DNA of 11,156 bases from Rhodospirillaceae bacterium UBA6608. GTDB taxonomy: Bacteria > Pseudomonadota > Alphaproteobacteria > Rhodospirillales_A > Casp-alpha2. Shown here piece by piece: positions 1 through 6,569 of the stretch. Both the position numbers and the translations under genes were made by a program. Each line of letters begins with the position of its first letter. Position 1 is the stretch's first letter. Below the pieces are notes generated by a model that did no database searches, was not told the DNA's origin, and saw nothing but the letters and a program-made list of their open reading frames with translations. Location of the stretch: the NCBI GenBank assembly GCA_002433335.1, contig DJHY01000146.1, positions 711 to 11,866 on the forward strand, read 5' to 3'.

Positions 1-612
1 ATGAACCGCTCGATCCTCAACGTGCTGTTGGGCGGCTTCGGCGGCGATTCCGCGGCAGGTGGTGCGGCGACTTCGTCCGAGGGCAAGACCGTCAAATCCG
101 GTGCGGCCGACGATGCGGCCTTCATCATGAAGAACGCGTCCAAGGTCATCATCGTGCCCGGTTACGGCATGGCCGTGGCCCAGGCGCAGCACGCCCTGCG
201 GGAAATGGCCGATCTGTTGAAGGCCGAAGGGGTCGAGGTCAAATACGCCATCCACCCCGTCGCGGGCCGTATGCCAGGGCATATGAACGTGCTACTGGCC
301 GAAGCCAACGTGCCCTATGACGAGGTCTTCGAGCTTGAGGAAATCAACCACGAGTTCGCGACCGCCGACGTCGCCTATGTGATCGGGGCCAACGACGTGA
401 CCAACCCGACCGCCAAGACCGACCCGTCCAGCCCGATCGCCGGGATGCCGATCCTGGACGTGGAAAAGGCGGGCACGGTGCTGTTCGTCAAACGCGGCAT
501 GTCGTCGGGTTATGCGGGCGTCGATAACCCGCTGTTCTTCGCCGACAACACCATGATGCTGTTCGGCGACGCCAAGAAAATGACGGAAGAGATCGTCCAA
601 GGCCTGGGTTAA
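1..612 (+). CDS. pntB: NAD(P) transhydrogenase subunit beta, C-terminal part (5'-truncated by window)
   Basis: PntB is the membrane and NADP(H)-binding subunit of proton-translocating transhydrogenase, which uses the proton gradient to reduce NADP+ with NADH at the inner membrane. The 203 visible residues are the cytoplasmic NADP(H)-binding domain III plus its linker. Family signatures are GYGMAVAQ (54-61), the [19 protein letters not shown] stretch (84-102), GANDVTNP (129-136), [10 protein letters not shown] (145-154), [14 protein letters not shown] (164-177) and a terminal LFGDAKK. Complete PntB is roughly 460-480 residues, so the transmembrane domain lies left of the window. The ATG at base 1 is in frame but is almost certainly an internal Met, because E. 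coli PntB has an equivalent MNRS segment just before domain III. pntA would be expected upstream, outside the window. The stop is TAA at 610-612. Confidence 0.95.
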   Translation: MNRSILNVLLGGFGGDSAAGGAATSSEGKTVKSGAADDAAFIMKNASKVIIVPGYGMAVAQAQHALREMADLLKAEGVEVKYAIHPVAGRMPGHMNVLLAEANVPYDEVFELEEINHEFATADVAYVIGANDVTNPTAKTDPSSPIAGMPILDVEKAGTVLFVKRGMSSGYAGVDNPLFFADNTMMLFGDAKKMTEEIVQGLG

Positions 613-621
613 ACGCCCAGG
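603..621 (+). terminator. Stem-loop over the pntB stop codon
   Basis: CCTGGG (603-608) pairs perfectly with CCCAGG (616-621) around a 7-nt loop that contains the TAA stop. No T-run follows, so this is not a classical intrinsic terminator by itself. It may protect the mRNA 3' end or act with the longer hairpin at 666-694. Confidence 0.3.
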
Positions 622-665
622 GTAGATCGACCAGGACGGATCGACTTCGTTGATCGAATAATGCG

Positions 666-694
666 CGGGCGGGTGGCCTCAGGCTGTCCGCCCG
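666..694 (+). terminator. Long hairpin, probable pntB terminator overlapping the end of the maf-like gene
   Basis: CGGGCGG (666-672) pairs with CCGCCCG (688-694) and GCC (676-678) with GGC (682-684). The three positions between (673-675 against 685-687) pair by G-U wobble only when read from the + strand. This gives a 13-bp stem with a 3-nt loop in the pntB direction. On the minus strand the same three positions are C-A mismatches, so the fold is weaker there. It is followed on the + strand by TGACATTGTTTG, which is moderately T-rich. The loop bases 679-681 are the stop codon of the convergent gene. Confidence 0.5.
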
Positions 695-2667
695 TGACAT
701 TGTTTGAACCGCTTTCCCGAGCCGCAGGGGCAGGGGCCGTTGCGTGGGATCGCGGGCGGATCGAAGAATTTGGCGTCGTCCGGGGTGCGGATGTCTTCGA
801 ATTCGGGTATCGCGCCGATCTGCGCCCCGCCGATCCAATCTTCGCAATCCCGTTCCAGGTTTTCCAACTCACGGATGAACGCCGCGCGCGCCGCCGCGCC
901 CAGGGTGTTCAGGTTGGCCGGGGTGATCATCCGGTTCAGGTAGTATTCCAGGAACAGCAACAGCGAGCCGACAGCCCCGCGAACCAGCATGCGGGCGGCG
1001 CTTTGCGGGCCGGGCGGGGCGGTCTCGATATGTCCTTCGACGAAGCGCAGGCGCGTCGCCACGGCGGCCAGGTAGTCCTTTCGCCCGAAATCCCCGACGC
1101 TGCTCAGGTCGGCGCGAATCTCGGCCAGCAAGGGGCGTATCGTGGCCATCATTTCCGGCCCCGGCCAGGTCGTCGGCATGCCGTCTGAGGCCCAGTCATC
1201 GAAGCTGTCTACGATGCCTTTGACGGTCTGGCCCTTCGGCTGCTTGGGGGCGGAAAGCTCCAACTCAGACGCATGCACGGCGCGGGCACCGGTGATCGCG
1301 GCGCCGTCGCTGCAGTTCACATAGTCGCGGTTGCGGGCGTCGGCCCGGACCGCGACGTCCAGGGCATGGAGAGCCTGCAACAGGCCCGAGGTGGTGAAAC
1401 AGTCGCCACCGAAGTTGGCGGGCACGCGATGCGGATGATCTACCCCGGCATAGGTCGAGGTCGGGTCCTGGTGCCAGGTGCCGGCGGCGTGGTCGCGGGA
1501 CGGATCGCGGGCCCCCATGTCGATCCCGAACAGGCAGACCTGGGGAAAGCCCTGTTCCCGGGCGAAGGCCAGGCCCATGTTGGCGACCGTCGGCTCACCC
1601 GCCAGGGGCAGGGCAGTGTCGGGGACGCCGTAAAGGGGTTGATTGGGCAGGTTCTGGCGGAACGAAAAGATGATCGGCCCGAACCCGTCCAACACGATGG
1701 GATCGACGCTGGCCGGAACGAACAGGGGAATTCCGGACAGGTCATATTCCCGTGCCGGCTCCAGGGTGGGGGCGATGTTGATGTTTTCCAACTCGACATG
1801 AACGTCCGGGGTCACGCCGCCCGCCAGCAAGGCCGACAAGGCGGAGCCGCAAGAGATAATCAACGCCTTGCCCTGGTTGGCGCGAATGAACGCCATGTCG
1901 GAATCCAGCGACGGGCCGCTGCCGACGACCCAGGCGGGCAGGTCCGGCGGGCTTGCCGCCGGTCTGTTCCGATAGATCAGCGCCGGGCGGTGGCGCAGGT
2001 TGATCTCGGAATTCTTCAGCATCAGGCAGCCGTCATAGAACGTGCCCAGGGTCGTCAACGCCCGATAGGCATGGCGGGTCATGATCTCGGCCACGGCGCG
2101 GGTCAGGTCCGGCTTGTCGAAGGTCACGATGCTCATCCCGTCCAAAACGAACGGGGCCGTGCCCGAAACCGATAGGTTGATCACGGCGGCGACCGTTTCC
2201 GGCTGTTTGGCGACCTTGAACATCACCTTGCCGCCGCGCTGGCCCAGGGCCGCGTCGATAGCGGGCCAGTCGATGGCGTCGCAACTGCTTAAGAATTCCG
2301 CCGGATCGGGGATCACGACGATCAGGTAAACGCAGCCCGTTTGCCGCATGATCTGGCTCAGGCCGTCGGGCGTGGCATTGCCGACAACGGCCAGCGCCGG
2401 CGACAGGGTGAAGGTCGGCATGGGAAAGACCGGCAGGTCGCTTTCCCGCGCGGCCTGGATCACGCTTTCGACAAAACGGGTCAGATAGGGGTGGCGCCCG
2501 TCGGGGCGCGGCGGCTCGATACAGATGCGCGAGGTCACGACCGGCGGGCCATCCGGCACCGTCGGTGGCGTGGCTTTAATCTGGGGGGCTGTCAGCAGGG
2601 CATGGATATCGGCGGCCCTGTCCTTCAGGAACGCCAGATTTCGTTGGCGGAGGTCGGAATCCGTCAT
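679..2667 (-). CDS. Maf/DUF115-type (motility-associated glycosyltransferase-like) protein with C-terminal SEC-C zinc motif
   Basis: The 662-residue protein looks like the DUF115/MAF_flag10 family. Its members include Maf proteins, proposed to transfer nonulosonic acids to flagellin, and the archaeal MptE-type pyrophosphokinase fold. The core signature is WVVGSGPSLD (246-255), followed by an ISCGSALSALLAGGVTPDVHVELEN stretch near 271-295 and CLFGIDMGARD (378-388), matching the usual G-x-GPSL, T-PD and G-D positions. The N-terminal ~200 residues are less conserved, and 500-620 looks helical. The C-terminus ends in a SEC-C motif (642-659) with zinc ligands Cys646, Cys648, Cys657 and His658, as at the end of SecA. 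No signal peptide or membrane segment is evident, so it is probably cytoplasmic. ATG at 2667-2665 is the only plausible start; its RBS is weak (a GACGGGG stretch). It lies 157 bp downstream of rpsU on the same strand. No flagellar or sugar-synthesis genes are visible, so the flagellin role is family inference. Confidence 0.8.
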   Translation of the reverse strand: MTDSDLRQRNLAFLKDRAADIHALLTAPQIKATPPTVPDGPPVVTSRICIEPPRPDGRHPYLTRFVESVIQAARESDLPVFPMPTFTLSPALAVVGNATPDGLSQIMRQTGCVYLIVVIPDPAEFLSSCDAIDWPAIDAALGQRGGKVMFKVAKQPETVAAVINLSVSGTAPFVLDGMSIVTFDKPDLTRAVAEIMTRHAYRALTTLGTFYDGCLMLKNSEINLRHRPALIYRNRPAASPPDLPAWVVGSGPSLDSDMAFIRANQGKALIISCGSALSALLAGGVTPDVHVELENINIAPTLEPAREYDLSGIPLFVPASVDPIVLDGFGPIIFSFRQNLPNQPLYGVPDTALPLAGEPTVANMGLAFAREQGFPQVCLFGIDMGARDPSRDHAAGTWHQDPTSTYAGVDHPHRVPANFGGDCFTTSGLLQALHALDVAVRADARNRDYVNCSDGAAITGARAVHASELELSAPKQPKGQTVKGIVDSFDDWASDGMPTTWPGPEMMATIRPLLAEIRADLSSVGDFGRKDYLAAVATRLRFVEGHIETAPPGPQSAARMLVRGAVGSLLLFLEYYLNRMITPANLNTLGAAARAAFIRELENLERDCEDWIGGAQIGAIPEFEDIRTPDDAKFFDPPAIPRNGPCPCGSGKRFKQCHGRTA

Positions 2668-2686
2668 ATGCCCCGTCTCATCGGTG

Positions 2687-2710
2687 GGGCCCGCAGAAAT
2701 GCCGGGGCCC
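2687..2710 (-). other. Inverted repeat in the leader of the maf-like gene
   Basis: GGGCCC at 2687-2692 can pair with GGGCCC at 2705-2710, with a further GC/GC pair inside. It ends about 20 bases upstream of the maf-like ATG, so it could restrict access to the weak RBS. Hand-paired only. Confidence 0.25.
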
Positions 2711-2740
2711 GGTGTGCAACCTTGCCCCTGTTACGGCAAA

Positions 2741-2772
2741 GGGCGCGCAGGAGCAAGGCTCCGGCAGCGCCC
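2741..2772 (-). terminator. Two-tier hairpin between rpsU and the maf-like gene
   Basis: GGGCGC (2741-2746) pairs with GCGCCC (2767-2772), and inside it GGAGC (2750-2754) pairs with GCTCC (2758-2762) over a 3-nt loop. In the rpsU-to-maf direction the stem is followed by TTTGCCG, only a short T stretch. It may be a second terminator behind rpsU or a structural part of the maf leader. Confidence 0.35.
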
Positions 2773-2800
2773 GGTATAAGATCGGAGAAATTCTGGAAGA

Positions 2801-2836
2801 TCGGCCCAAGCGGGCCGAGAGGGCTTAGAAGCCCTC
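2801..2836 (-). terminator. Tandem hairpins at the 3' end of rpsU, probable terminator
   Basis: Two perfect inverted repeats follow one another. The first, GAGGGC/GCCCTC (2819-2836), spans the rpsU stop codon. The second has a 7-bp arm TCGGCCC (2801-2807) pairing with GGGCCGA (2812-2818) over a 4-nt loop. Read on the minus strand, the second stem is followed by TCTTCCAGAATTTC, pyrimidine-rich but not a clean U-run. The position directly after a short, highly expressed ribosomal gene favours a terminator. Confidence 0.5.
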
Positions 2837-3028
2837 GCGCTCAATCCGCTTGCGCTCCAGCTTACGGGCGCGGCGCACGGCTTCAGCCTTCTCGCGAGCA
2901 CGACGCTCGGACGGCTTCTCGTAGGAACGGCGCAGCTTCATTTCGCGGAAGATGCCTTCGCGCTGCATCTTCTTCTTCAGGGCCTTGAGGGCCTGATCCA
3001 CGTTGTTATCACGGACAATAACTTGCAC
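2825..3028 (-). CDS. rpsU: 30S ribosomal protein S21 (bS21)
   Basis: This 67-residue protein of the small ribosomal subunit sits near the anti-Shine-Dalgarno end of 16S rRNA and helps translation initiation. The sequence is unmistakable: it begins [20 protein letters not shown], continues with [22 protein letters not shown], and ends in a very basic helical tail ([16 protein letters not shown]). Length matches the alphaproteobacterial family. The start is GTG (CAC at 3026-3028), chosen because MQV is the conserved N-terminus. An AGGAG lies 12 nt upstream, a rather long spacing. It is transcribed divergently from def. A promoter candidate, leader hairpin and U-tract lie upstream, and tandem hairpins cover its stop. 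Confidence 0.97.
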   Translation of the reverse strand: MQVIVRDNNVDQALKALKKKMQREGIFREMKLRRSYEKPSERRAREKAEAVRRARKLERKRIEREGF

Positions 3029-3057
3029 GGTAAGCTCACGCTCCTAATCTTAGAGTC

Positions 3058-3094
3058 AACAAAAGCCGCCGAACCCGTGCTATCACCGGTTCGG
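3058..3094 (-). promoter_or_regulatory. rpsU leader hairpin followed by a U-tract (possible attenuator)
   Basis: CCGAACC (3069-3075) pairs with GGTTCGG (3088-3094). An inner GTG/CAC stem (3077-3079 with 3084-3086) closes a 4-nt loop after a single C-C mismatch. On the minus strand the stem is followed three bases later by CTTTTGTTG (3065-3057). This resembles an intrinsic terminator placed inside the rpsU leader, about 30-65 nt before its start codon. On the + strand no T-run follows, so it does not serve def. Autogenous control or attenuation is an inference. Confidence 0.45.
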
Positions 3095-3103
3095 GAAGAC
3101 GGG

Positions 3104-3132
3104 CTTCTATCACATCAATTCCACCTTGTGAA
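3104..3132 (-). promoter_or_regulatory. Candidate sigma-70-type promoter of rpsU
   Basis: On the minus strand, TTCACA (3132-3127; five of six to TTGACA) is followed by a 17-nt spacer and TAGAAG (3109-3104; four of six to TATAAT). The predicted start near 3097 puts the leader hairpin at the very 5' end of the rpsU mRNA. Read by eye, with no score computed. Confidence 0.45.
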
Positions 3133-3208
3133 GGCGCAAACGTGTTATTTTCCGGGGGCGCCTAATAGGGCATAACCGGGCATTCATTGTAACATTTCGG
3201 GGAAAACG

Positions 3209-3778
3209 ATGGCCATTTTGAAGATCGCGCGAATGGGACACCCGCTGTTGATGGGAACGGCGCAACCCGTACCGGACGCCACGGACCCCCGCATCCACGG
3301 TCTGATCGCCGATATGGTTGAAACCATGGCCGACGCGCCGGGCATTGGCTTGGCCGCGCCCCAGGTGCATGTGCCGCTGCGTATCGTCGTGTTCCGCGTG
3401 CCGGGCGAACGCTGCGAAGATAAAAAAGACGTGCCGCTAACGGCCCTGATCAACCCGGTGATCGAGCCCTTGTCCGACGAGATTGAAGAAGGTTGGGAAG
3501 GCTGCCTGTCCCTACCGGGGATGACGGGCCGGGTTCCGCGCCATACCCATATCCGCTATCGTGCCCAGGGCCTGGACGGCAAACCGTTGGAGCGTGAGGC
3601 CAAGGGCTATCACGCCCGCGTGGTGCAGCATGAATGCGACCATCTGGACGGCATTCTCTACCCCATGCGCATGACGGACCTGTCGACCTTTGGCTATGCC
3701 GAGGAAATGGCCCGCGTCTCGCGCACGGTCATGGACGAGGCGCAGGATTCCGACGACGAAGACGGAGAAGCCGCATGA
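3209..3778 (+). CDS. def: Peptide deformylase
   Basis: Removes the N-formyl group from nascent polypeptides at the ribosome; an Fe2+-type metallohydrolase. All three family motifs are intact: GIGLAAPQ (45-52), EGCLSLPG (97-104, metal ligand Cys99) and QHECDHLDG (140-148, ligands His141 and His145, catalytic Glu142). At 189 residues it is slightly long because of an acidic tail (EAQDSDDEDGEAA). The ATG at 3209 is supported by GGGGA five bases upstream. The stop overlaps the next start (ATGA at 3775-3778), so def and the COQ9 gene are translationally coupled. The usual partner fmt is not adjacent, so this could be an additional deformylase copy; the sequence gives no reason to doubt activity. 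I found no convincing def promoter in the 180-bp divergent gap with rpsU. Confidence 0.96.
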   Translation: MAILKIARMGHPLLMGTAQPVPDATDPRIHGLIADMVETMADAPGIGLAAPQVHVPLRIVVFRVPGERCEDKKDVPLTALINPVIEPLSDEIEEGWEGCLSLPGMTGRVPRHTHIRYRAQGLDGKPLEREAKGYHARVVQHECDHLDGILYPMRMTDLSTFGYAEEMARVSRTVMDEAQDSDDEDGEAA

Positions 3779-4491
3779 CCGCGAAGCAAAGCCAACGCAT
3801 GACCGCGGACGAGGCCCGCGCCCGCCATCGCGACCTGCGCGACCAGATCATCGAGGCCGCGTTGGAACATGTCGCCTTTGACGGCTGGTCGCAAAAGGCC
3901 TTGGAGATGGGGGCCAAGGACCAGGGCTTGAGCAAGGCCGACGTGCTGCGCGCCTTTCCGGGCGGCCCGGCGGATGCCGCCGATCATTTCGCCGACTGGT
4001 CCGACCGGCGCATGCTGTCGGCCATGCTGGACCTGGACCTAGCGGCGATGAAGGTCCGGGACCGCATCACCGCCGGGGTGCGCCTGCGCCTGGAAATGAA
4101 CGCGCCTTATCGCGAGGCCATGCGTCGTTTGCTTTCGTTCCTGGCCCTCCCGGTCAACGCCCCCTTGGCGGCGCGGATGACCTGGCGGACCTGCGACCGC
4201 ATCTGGCGGGCTGCGGGCGACCGGGCTGCGGATTTCAACCACTATACCAAGCGCGGCCTGCTGGCCCCGGTCTATACTTCGACCATTCTGTATTGGTTGA
4301 GCGATACCTCGGACGATTTTCAGGAAACCTGGGGCTATCTGGACCGCCGTATTTCCGACGTGCTGAAGATTCCCGTGGTTCAGGCCAAGGCCAAGCAGGC
4401 CCTGGGCCGGTTGCCGTCGCCGATCGGCTTCGTGCAGCGCCTGCGCCAGGCCGCCGGCCGCCGCCGCCCCGGCATTCGCCCCGTTATTTGA
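3775..4491 (+). CDS. coq9: COQ9 family protein (ubiquinone biosynthesis accessory factor)
   Basis: COQ9 proteins bind isoprenoid lipids and, in mitochondria, help the Coq7 hydroxylase in ubiquinone synthesis; alphaproteobacteria carry homologues. The 238-residue product has the TetR-like N-terminal helical part (about 22-62) and the family's C-terminal signature, from DRIWRAAGDRAADFNHYTKR (141-160) through LLAPVYTSTILYWLSDTSDDF (162-182), followed by an amphipathic helix region (183-198) and a basic C-terminus. The start at 3775 was chosen because it forms the ATGA overlap with def and gives the usual length. The reading frame stays open 141 bases further upstream inside def, but that part overlaps the deformylase metal-site codons. 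A TetR-type regulator is the alternative reading of the N-terminus; the C-terminal signature argues against it. Confidence 0.9.
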   Translation: MTAKQSQRMTADEARARHRDLRDQIIEAALEHVAFDGWSQKALEMGAKDQGLSKADVLRAFPGGPADAADHFADWSDRRMLSAMLDLDLAAMKVRDRITAGVRLRLEMNAPYREAMRRLLSFLALPVNAPLAARMTWRTCDRIWRAAGDRAADFNHYTKRGLLAPVYTSTILYWLSDTSDDFQETWGYLDRRISDVLKIPVVQAKAKQALGRLPSPIGFVQRLRQAAGRRRPGIRPVI

Positions 4492-4508
4492 CGGTCTGAA
4501 ACCGGGCG
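4477..4508 (+). terminator. Imperfect hairpin over the coq9 stop
   Basis: CGCCC (4477-4481) pairs with GGGCG (4504-4508). After one C-C mismatch, GTT (4483-4485) pairs with AAC (4500-4502), with a 14-nt loop containing the TGA stop. The following sequence lacks a T-run, so termination would be weak at best. Confidence 0.2.
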
Positions 4509-4520
4509 CAGCGAAGTCTT

Positions 4521-4547
4521 TCGACAAATCGCCGTGTCGGCTATGCT
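4521..4547 (+). promoter_or_regulatory. Weak promoter candidate for the unknown gene at 4593
   Basis: TCGACA (4521-4526) resembles a -35 (five of six) and TATGCT (4542-4547) a -10 (four of six), but the 15-nt spacer is short. An inverted repeat CGACA/TGTCG (4522-4526 and 4535-4539) overlaps the -35 and spacer and could be an operator. Within the ~100-nt gap after coq9 this is the best candidate, yet read-through from def-coq9 is equally possible. Confidence 0.25.
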
Positions 4548-4592
4548 AGGCATTGGAATCGTTGGGGTGCCGAGCAAAAGGAGACGCGGCCC

Positions 4593-5453
4593 GTGAGCCT
4601 TGCCCAGACCGACTCATCCGCTGCGAAGCCCGCCAATGACAGGGCGGCAAAGACCGGGGGCGCCGTCCCGCCGGTCAACATGGCCAACCACTTCCTGGAA
4701 TGCTGCAAGCTAAACCGCTATCTGACCGTCGCCGACGGCCATCGCTTCGTGATTACCGAAGACTTCGGGCGCGATGCGGCGATTGCCGCCGACGCGGCCG
4801 CGATGGCAGCGATCTATTCCCGCGACAAGCTGGTCGCCCAGGCGGCGGTGCTGCCGTTGGGCCAGCACGCGAAGAAGCTGAAATCCAAACGCGATCGGGC
4901 GATCTATGAGCGCCTGTTCACGCTGATCGAGGCCCAGGCCCTGGACGAACGCGTCCGGGACAGCGCCCATCACCTGTTGGAAAATGGCTTCCGCGAGGCC
5001 GAGATCAAATCGATCGAGGCCGAGTTGAACGATCAGATGAGCCCGGCGCGCGCCCGCTATCGCCAGTTCCTGGATATCGTTCGGCGGATGATGGACGGCG
5101 CGATGTCGCCGCAGATCTTCGTCGAGGAATTCAAATCCTTCACCGCCGATGTGGCCGGTCGCCTGGATTTCGGCATCTACAGCTTCTGCCTGGACCGCCT
5201 GTTCGGCAGCCTGCGCATCCCGATGGACGTCAAGCAGATGCTGGTCAGCGAATTGTTGGCCTTTCCGCCGCTGGTGCGGCGCGAACTGCTGACCAACATT
5301 CTGGTCTTTCCGGGGCAGTCGGAAGATATGAAGCGCTATGTCCGCAACACGGTGCTGGCCGAACTGGGCCGTTCCGTGGCGGTCGAGATCGAGCTTCTGG
5401 AGGCCTATCGCCAGCGTCGCCTGACCCTGGACGATCTGGCGGGAACCGCCTGA
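4593..5453 (+). CDS. Conserved-looking hypothetical protein, unrecognised, mostly helical
   Basis: I do not recognise this 286-residue protein. It starts at GTG (4593) with a clear AAGGAG nine bases upstream (4578-4583). The first ~28 residues are Ala/Lys/Ser-rich and probably disordered. From about residue 30 it is a soluble, predominantly helical protein rich in charged heptad-like stretches (about 60-150 and 240-275), with no signal peptide, membrane segment or obvious catalytic motif. A Cys-Cys pair (37-38) and a single Cys199 do not form a zinc site. The middle (170-235) is hydrophobic and proline-containing, with LDFGIYSFCLDRLFGSLRIP (191-210) and LLAFPPLVRRELLTNILVFP (221-240). Codon use and GC match the neighbours, with no sign of recent transfer. 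It follows coq9 by about 100 bp and ends exactly where purK ends on the opposite strand. An alternative start at Met30 would drop the disordered segment. Confidence 0.85.
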   Translation: MSLAQTDSSAAKPANDRAAKTGGAVPPVNMANHFLECCKLNRYLTVADGHRFVITEDFGRDAAIAADAAAMAAIYSRDKLVAQAAVLPLGQHAKKLKSKRDRAIYERLFTLIEAQALDERVRDSAHHLLENGFREAEIKSIEAELNDQMSPARARYRQFLDIVRRMMDGAMSPQIFVEEFKSFTADVAGRLDFGIYSFCLDRLFGSLRIPMDVKQMLVSELLAFPPLVRRELLTNILVFPGQSEDMKRYVRNTVLAELGRSVAVEIELLEAYRQRRLTLDDLAGTA

Positions 5454-5460
5454 TCAGGCG
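5447..5460. terminator. Palindrome joining the two convergent stop codons
   Basis: CGCCTGA (5447-5453) is followed immediately by its exact reverse complement TCAGGCG (5454-5460). Both genes therefore end in the same seven bases, with TGA stops back to back and no spacer. As RNA it folds into a 5-bp stem with a GATC loop on either strand. No T-run follows in either direction, so a role as a bidirectional terminator is only possible. Confidence 0.35.
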
Positions 5461-6554
5461 TTCGGCAGTTTACCCTTCGGATACAGCCGGTTGACGTGGC
5501 CCATCTTGCGTCCGGGGCGGGCTTCGGCCTTGCCGTAAAGGTGCAGGCGCGCGCCCGCTTCGGCCATCAGGTCCGGCCAGGCGTGCACATCGTCGCCGAT
5601 CAGGTTCTTCATCACCGCATCGTGGTGGCATTCGACCGAGCCCAACGGCAGGCCGCAAACAGCCCGGACCATCTGTTCGAACTGGCTGGTGGCGCAGGCG
5701 TCCATCGTCCAATGCCCGGAGTTATGCGGGCGCGGGGCCATCTCGTTGACCAGGATACGCCCGTCGCGGGTGACGAACATCTCGACCGCCAACAATCCGA
5801 CCAGATCCAACGCGTCGGCCAGATCGTGGGCGATGGCGATGGCATCGTCGGCCATCTTGCCGGGTAGGTTTGCCGGGGCCAGGGTGGTGTCGAGAATATG
5901 GTTCACATGGCGGTTTTCGACCGCCGGATAGGTCGCCCAGCCGCCATGGGGCGAACGCGCGGTGATTACCGAGATTTCGCGTTCCAAATCGACGAACGCT
6001 TCCAGGATGCCGACTTCGGCGCCCATTTCTTCCCAGGCGACGGCGTAATCGCAATCGGGCGCGATCAGCACCTGACCCTTGCCATCATAGCCCATGCGCG
6101 AGGTCTTAAGCACCGCCGGGCGGCCGATCTCATCCGCCGCGCGGGCCAGGTCCTCGGCCGAGGTGACCTTGCGATAGGGCGTGGTCGGCGCGGTGTTGTT
6201 GATGAATTCCTTTTCCTTCAGCCGGTCCTGGGCGATGGCCAGGCAATTCGGGCCAGGCCGGACCAGGGCGTGTTCGGCCAGGAATTCGGCGCTTTCCGCG
6301 GGCACGTTTTCGAATTCGAAGGTCACGACGTCGACCGCCTGGGCGAACGATTTCAAGGCATCGCGGTCTTCGTAGTCGGCGATGGTCGCCGCCGCCGAAA
6401 CCTGTGCGCCCGGAGAATCGGTTTCCGGCGTGAAGATATGGCTTTTGTAGCCCAGCTGCGCGGCGGCCAGGGCCGTCATCCGGCCCAATTGCCCGCCGCC
6501 CATGATGCCGATGGTGCTGCCCGGGGGCAGCGGATGGGCCGAACGCTTGGTCAT
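5454..6554 (-). CDS. purK: 5-(carboxyamino)imidazole ribonucleotide synthase (PurK)
   Basis: PurK is a cytoplasmic ATP-grasp enzyme of de novo purine synthesis that makes N5-CAIR from AIR, ATP and bicarbonate; PurE then rearranges N5-CAIR to CAIR. The 366-residue length is typical. Visible landmarks are the N-terminal GGGQLGRM loop (19-26), FEFENVP (79-85), the ATP-grasp loop KTSRMGYDGKGQ (150-161), the metal/substrate segment NEMAPRPHNSGHWTMDAC (270-287) and the C-terminal GKAEARPGRKMGH (341-353). The ATG at 6554-6552 lies 15 bases after the purE stop. The purE TAA forms part of a TAAAGG that may serve as the purK RBS (about 12-nt spacing), so translation is probably coupled. It is co-transcribed with purE from the promoter near 7200. 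Downstream it meets the convergent unknown gene with no gap. Confidence 0.97.
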   Translation of the reverse strand: MTKRSAHPLPPGSTIGIMGGGQLGRMTALAAAQLGYKSHIFTPETDSPGAQVSAAATIADYEDRDALKSFAQAVDVVTFEFENVPAESAEFLAEHALVRPGPNCLAIAQDRLKEKEFINNTAPTTPYRKVTSAEDLARAADEIGRPAVLKTSRMGYDGKGQVLIAPDCDYAVAWEEMGAEVGILEAFVDLEREISVITARSPHGGWATYPAVENRHVNHILDTTLAPANLPGKMADDAIAIAHDLADALDLVGLLAVEMFVTRDGRILVNEMAPRPHNSGHWTMDACATSQFEQMVRAVCGLPLGSVECHHDAVMKNLIGDDVHAWPDLMAEAGARLHLYGKAEARPGRKMGHVNRLYPKGKLPNA

Positions 6555-6569
6555 GACTTTCAGGAACCT

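Noticed and set aside
625..657. Three GATCGA copies spaced 13-14 bases apart after pntB.
   Set aside because: Short, common in GC-rich DNA and partly explained by a small hairpin at 640-654; not enough to call a binding-site array.
1273..2175. A 300-codon + strand open frame inside the maf-like gene.
   Set aside because: The minus-strand gene shows the DUF115 core and SEC-C motif; the opposite frame is compositionally biased and has no motif or RBS.
3775..4491. A TetR-family regulator instead of COQ9, because of the N-terminal helix-turn-helix-like segment.
   Set aside because: COQ9 proteins themselves have a TetR-like fold, and the C-terminal DFNHYTKR and LLAPVYTSTILYWLSD signature is specific to COQ9.
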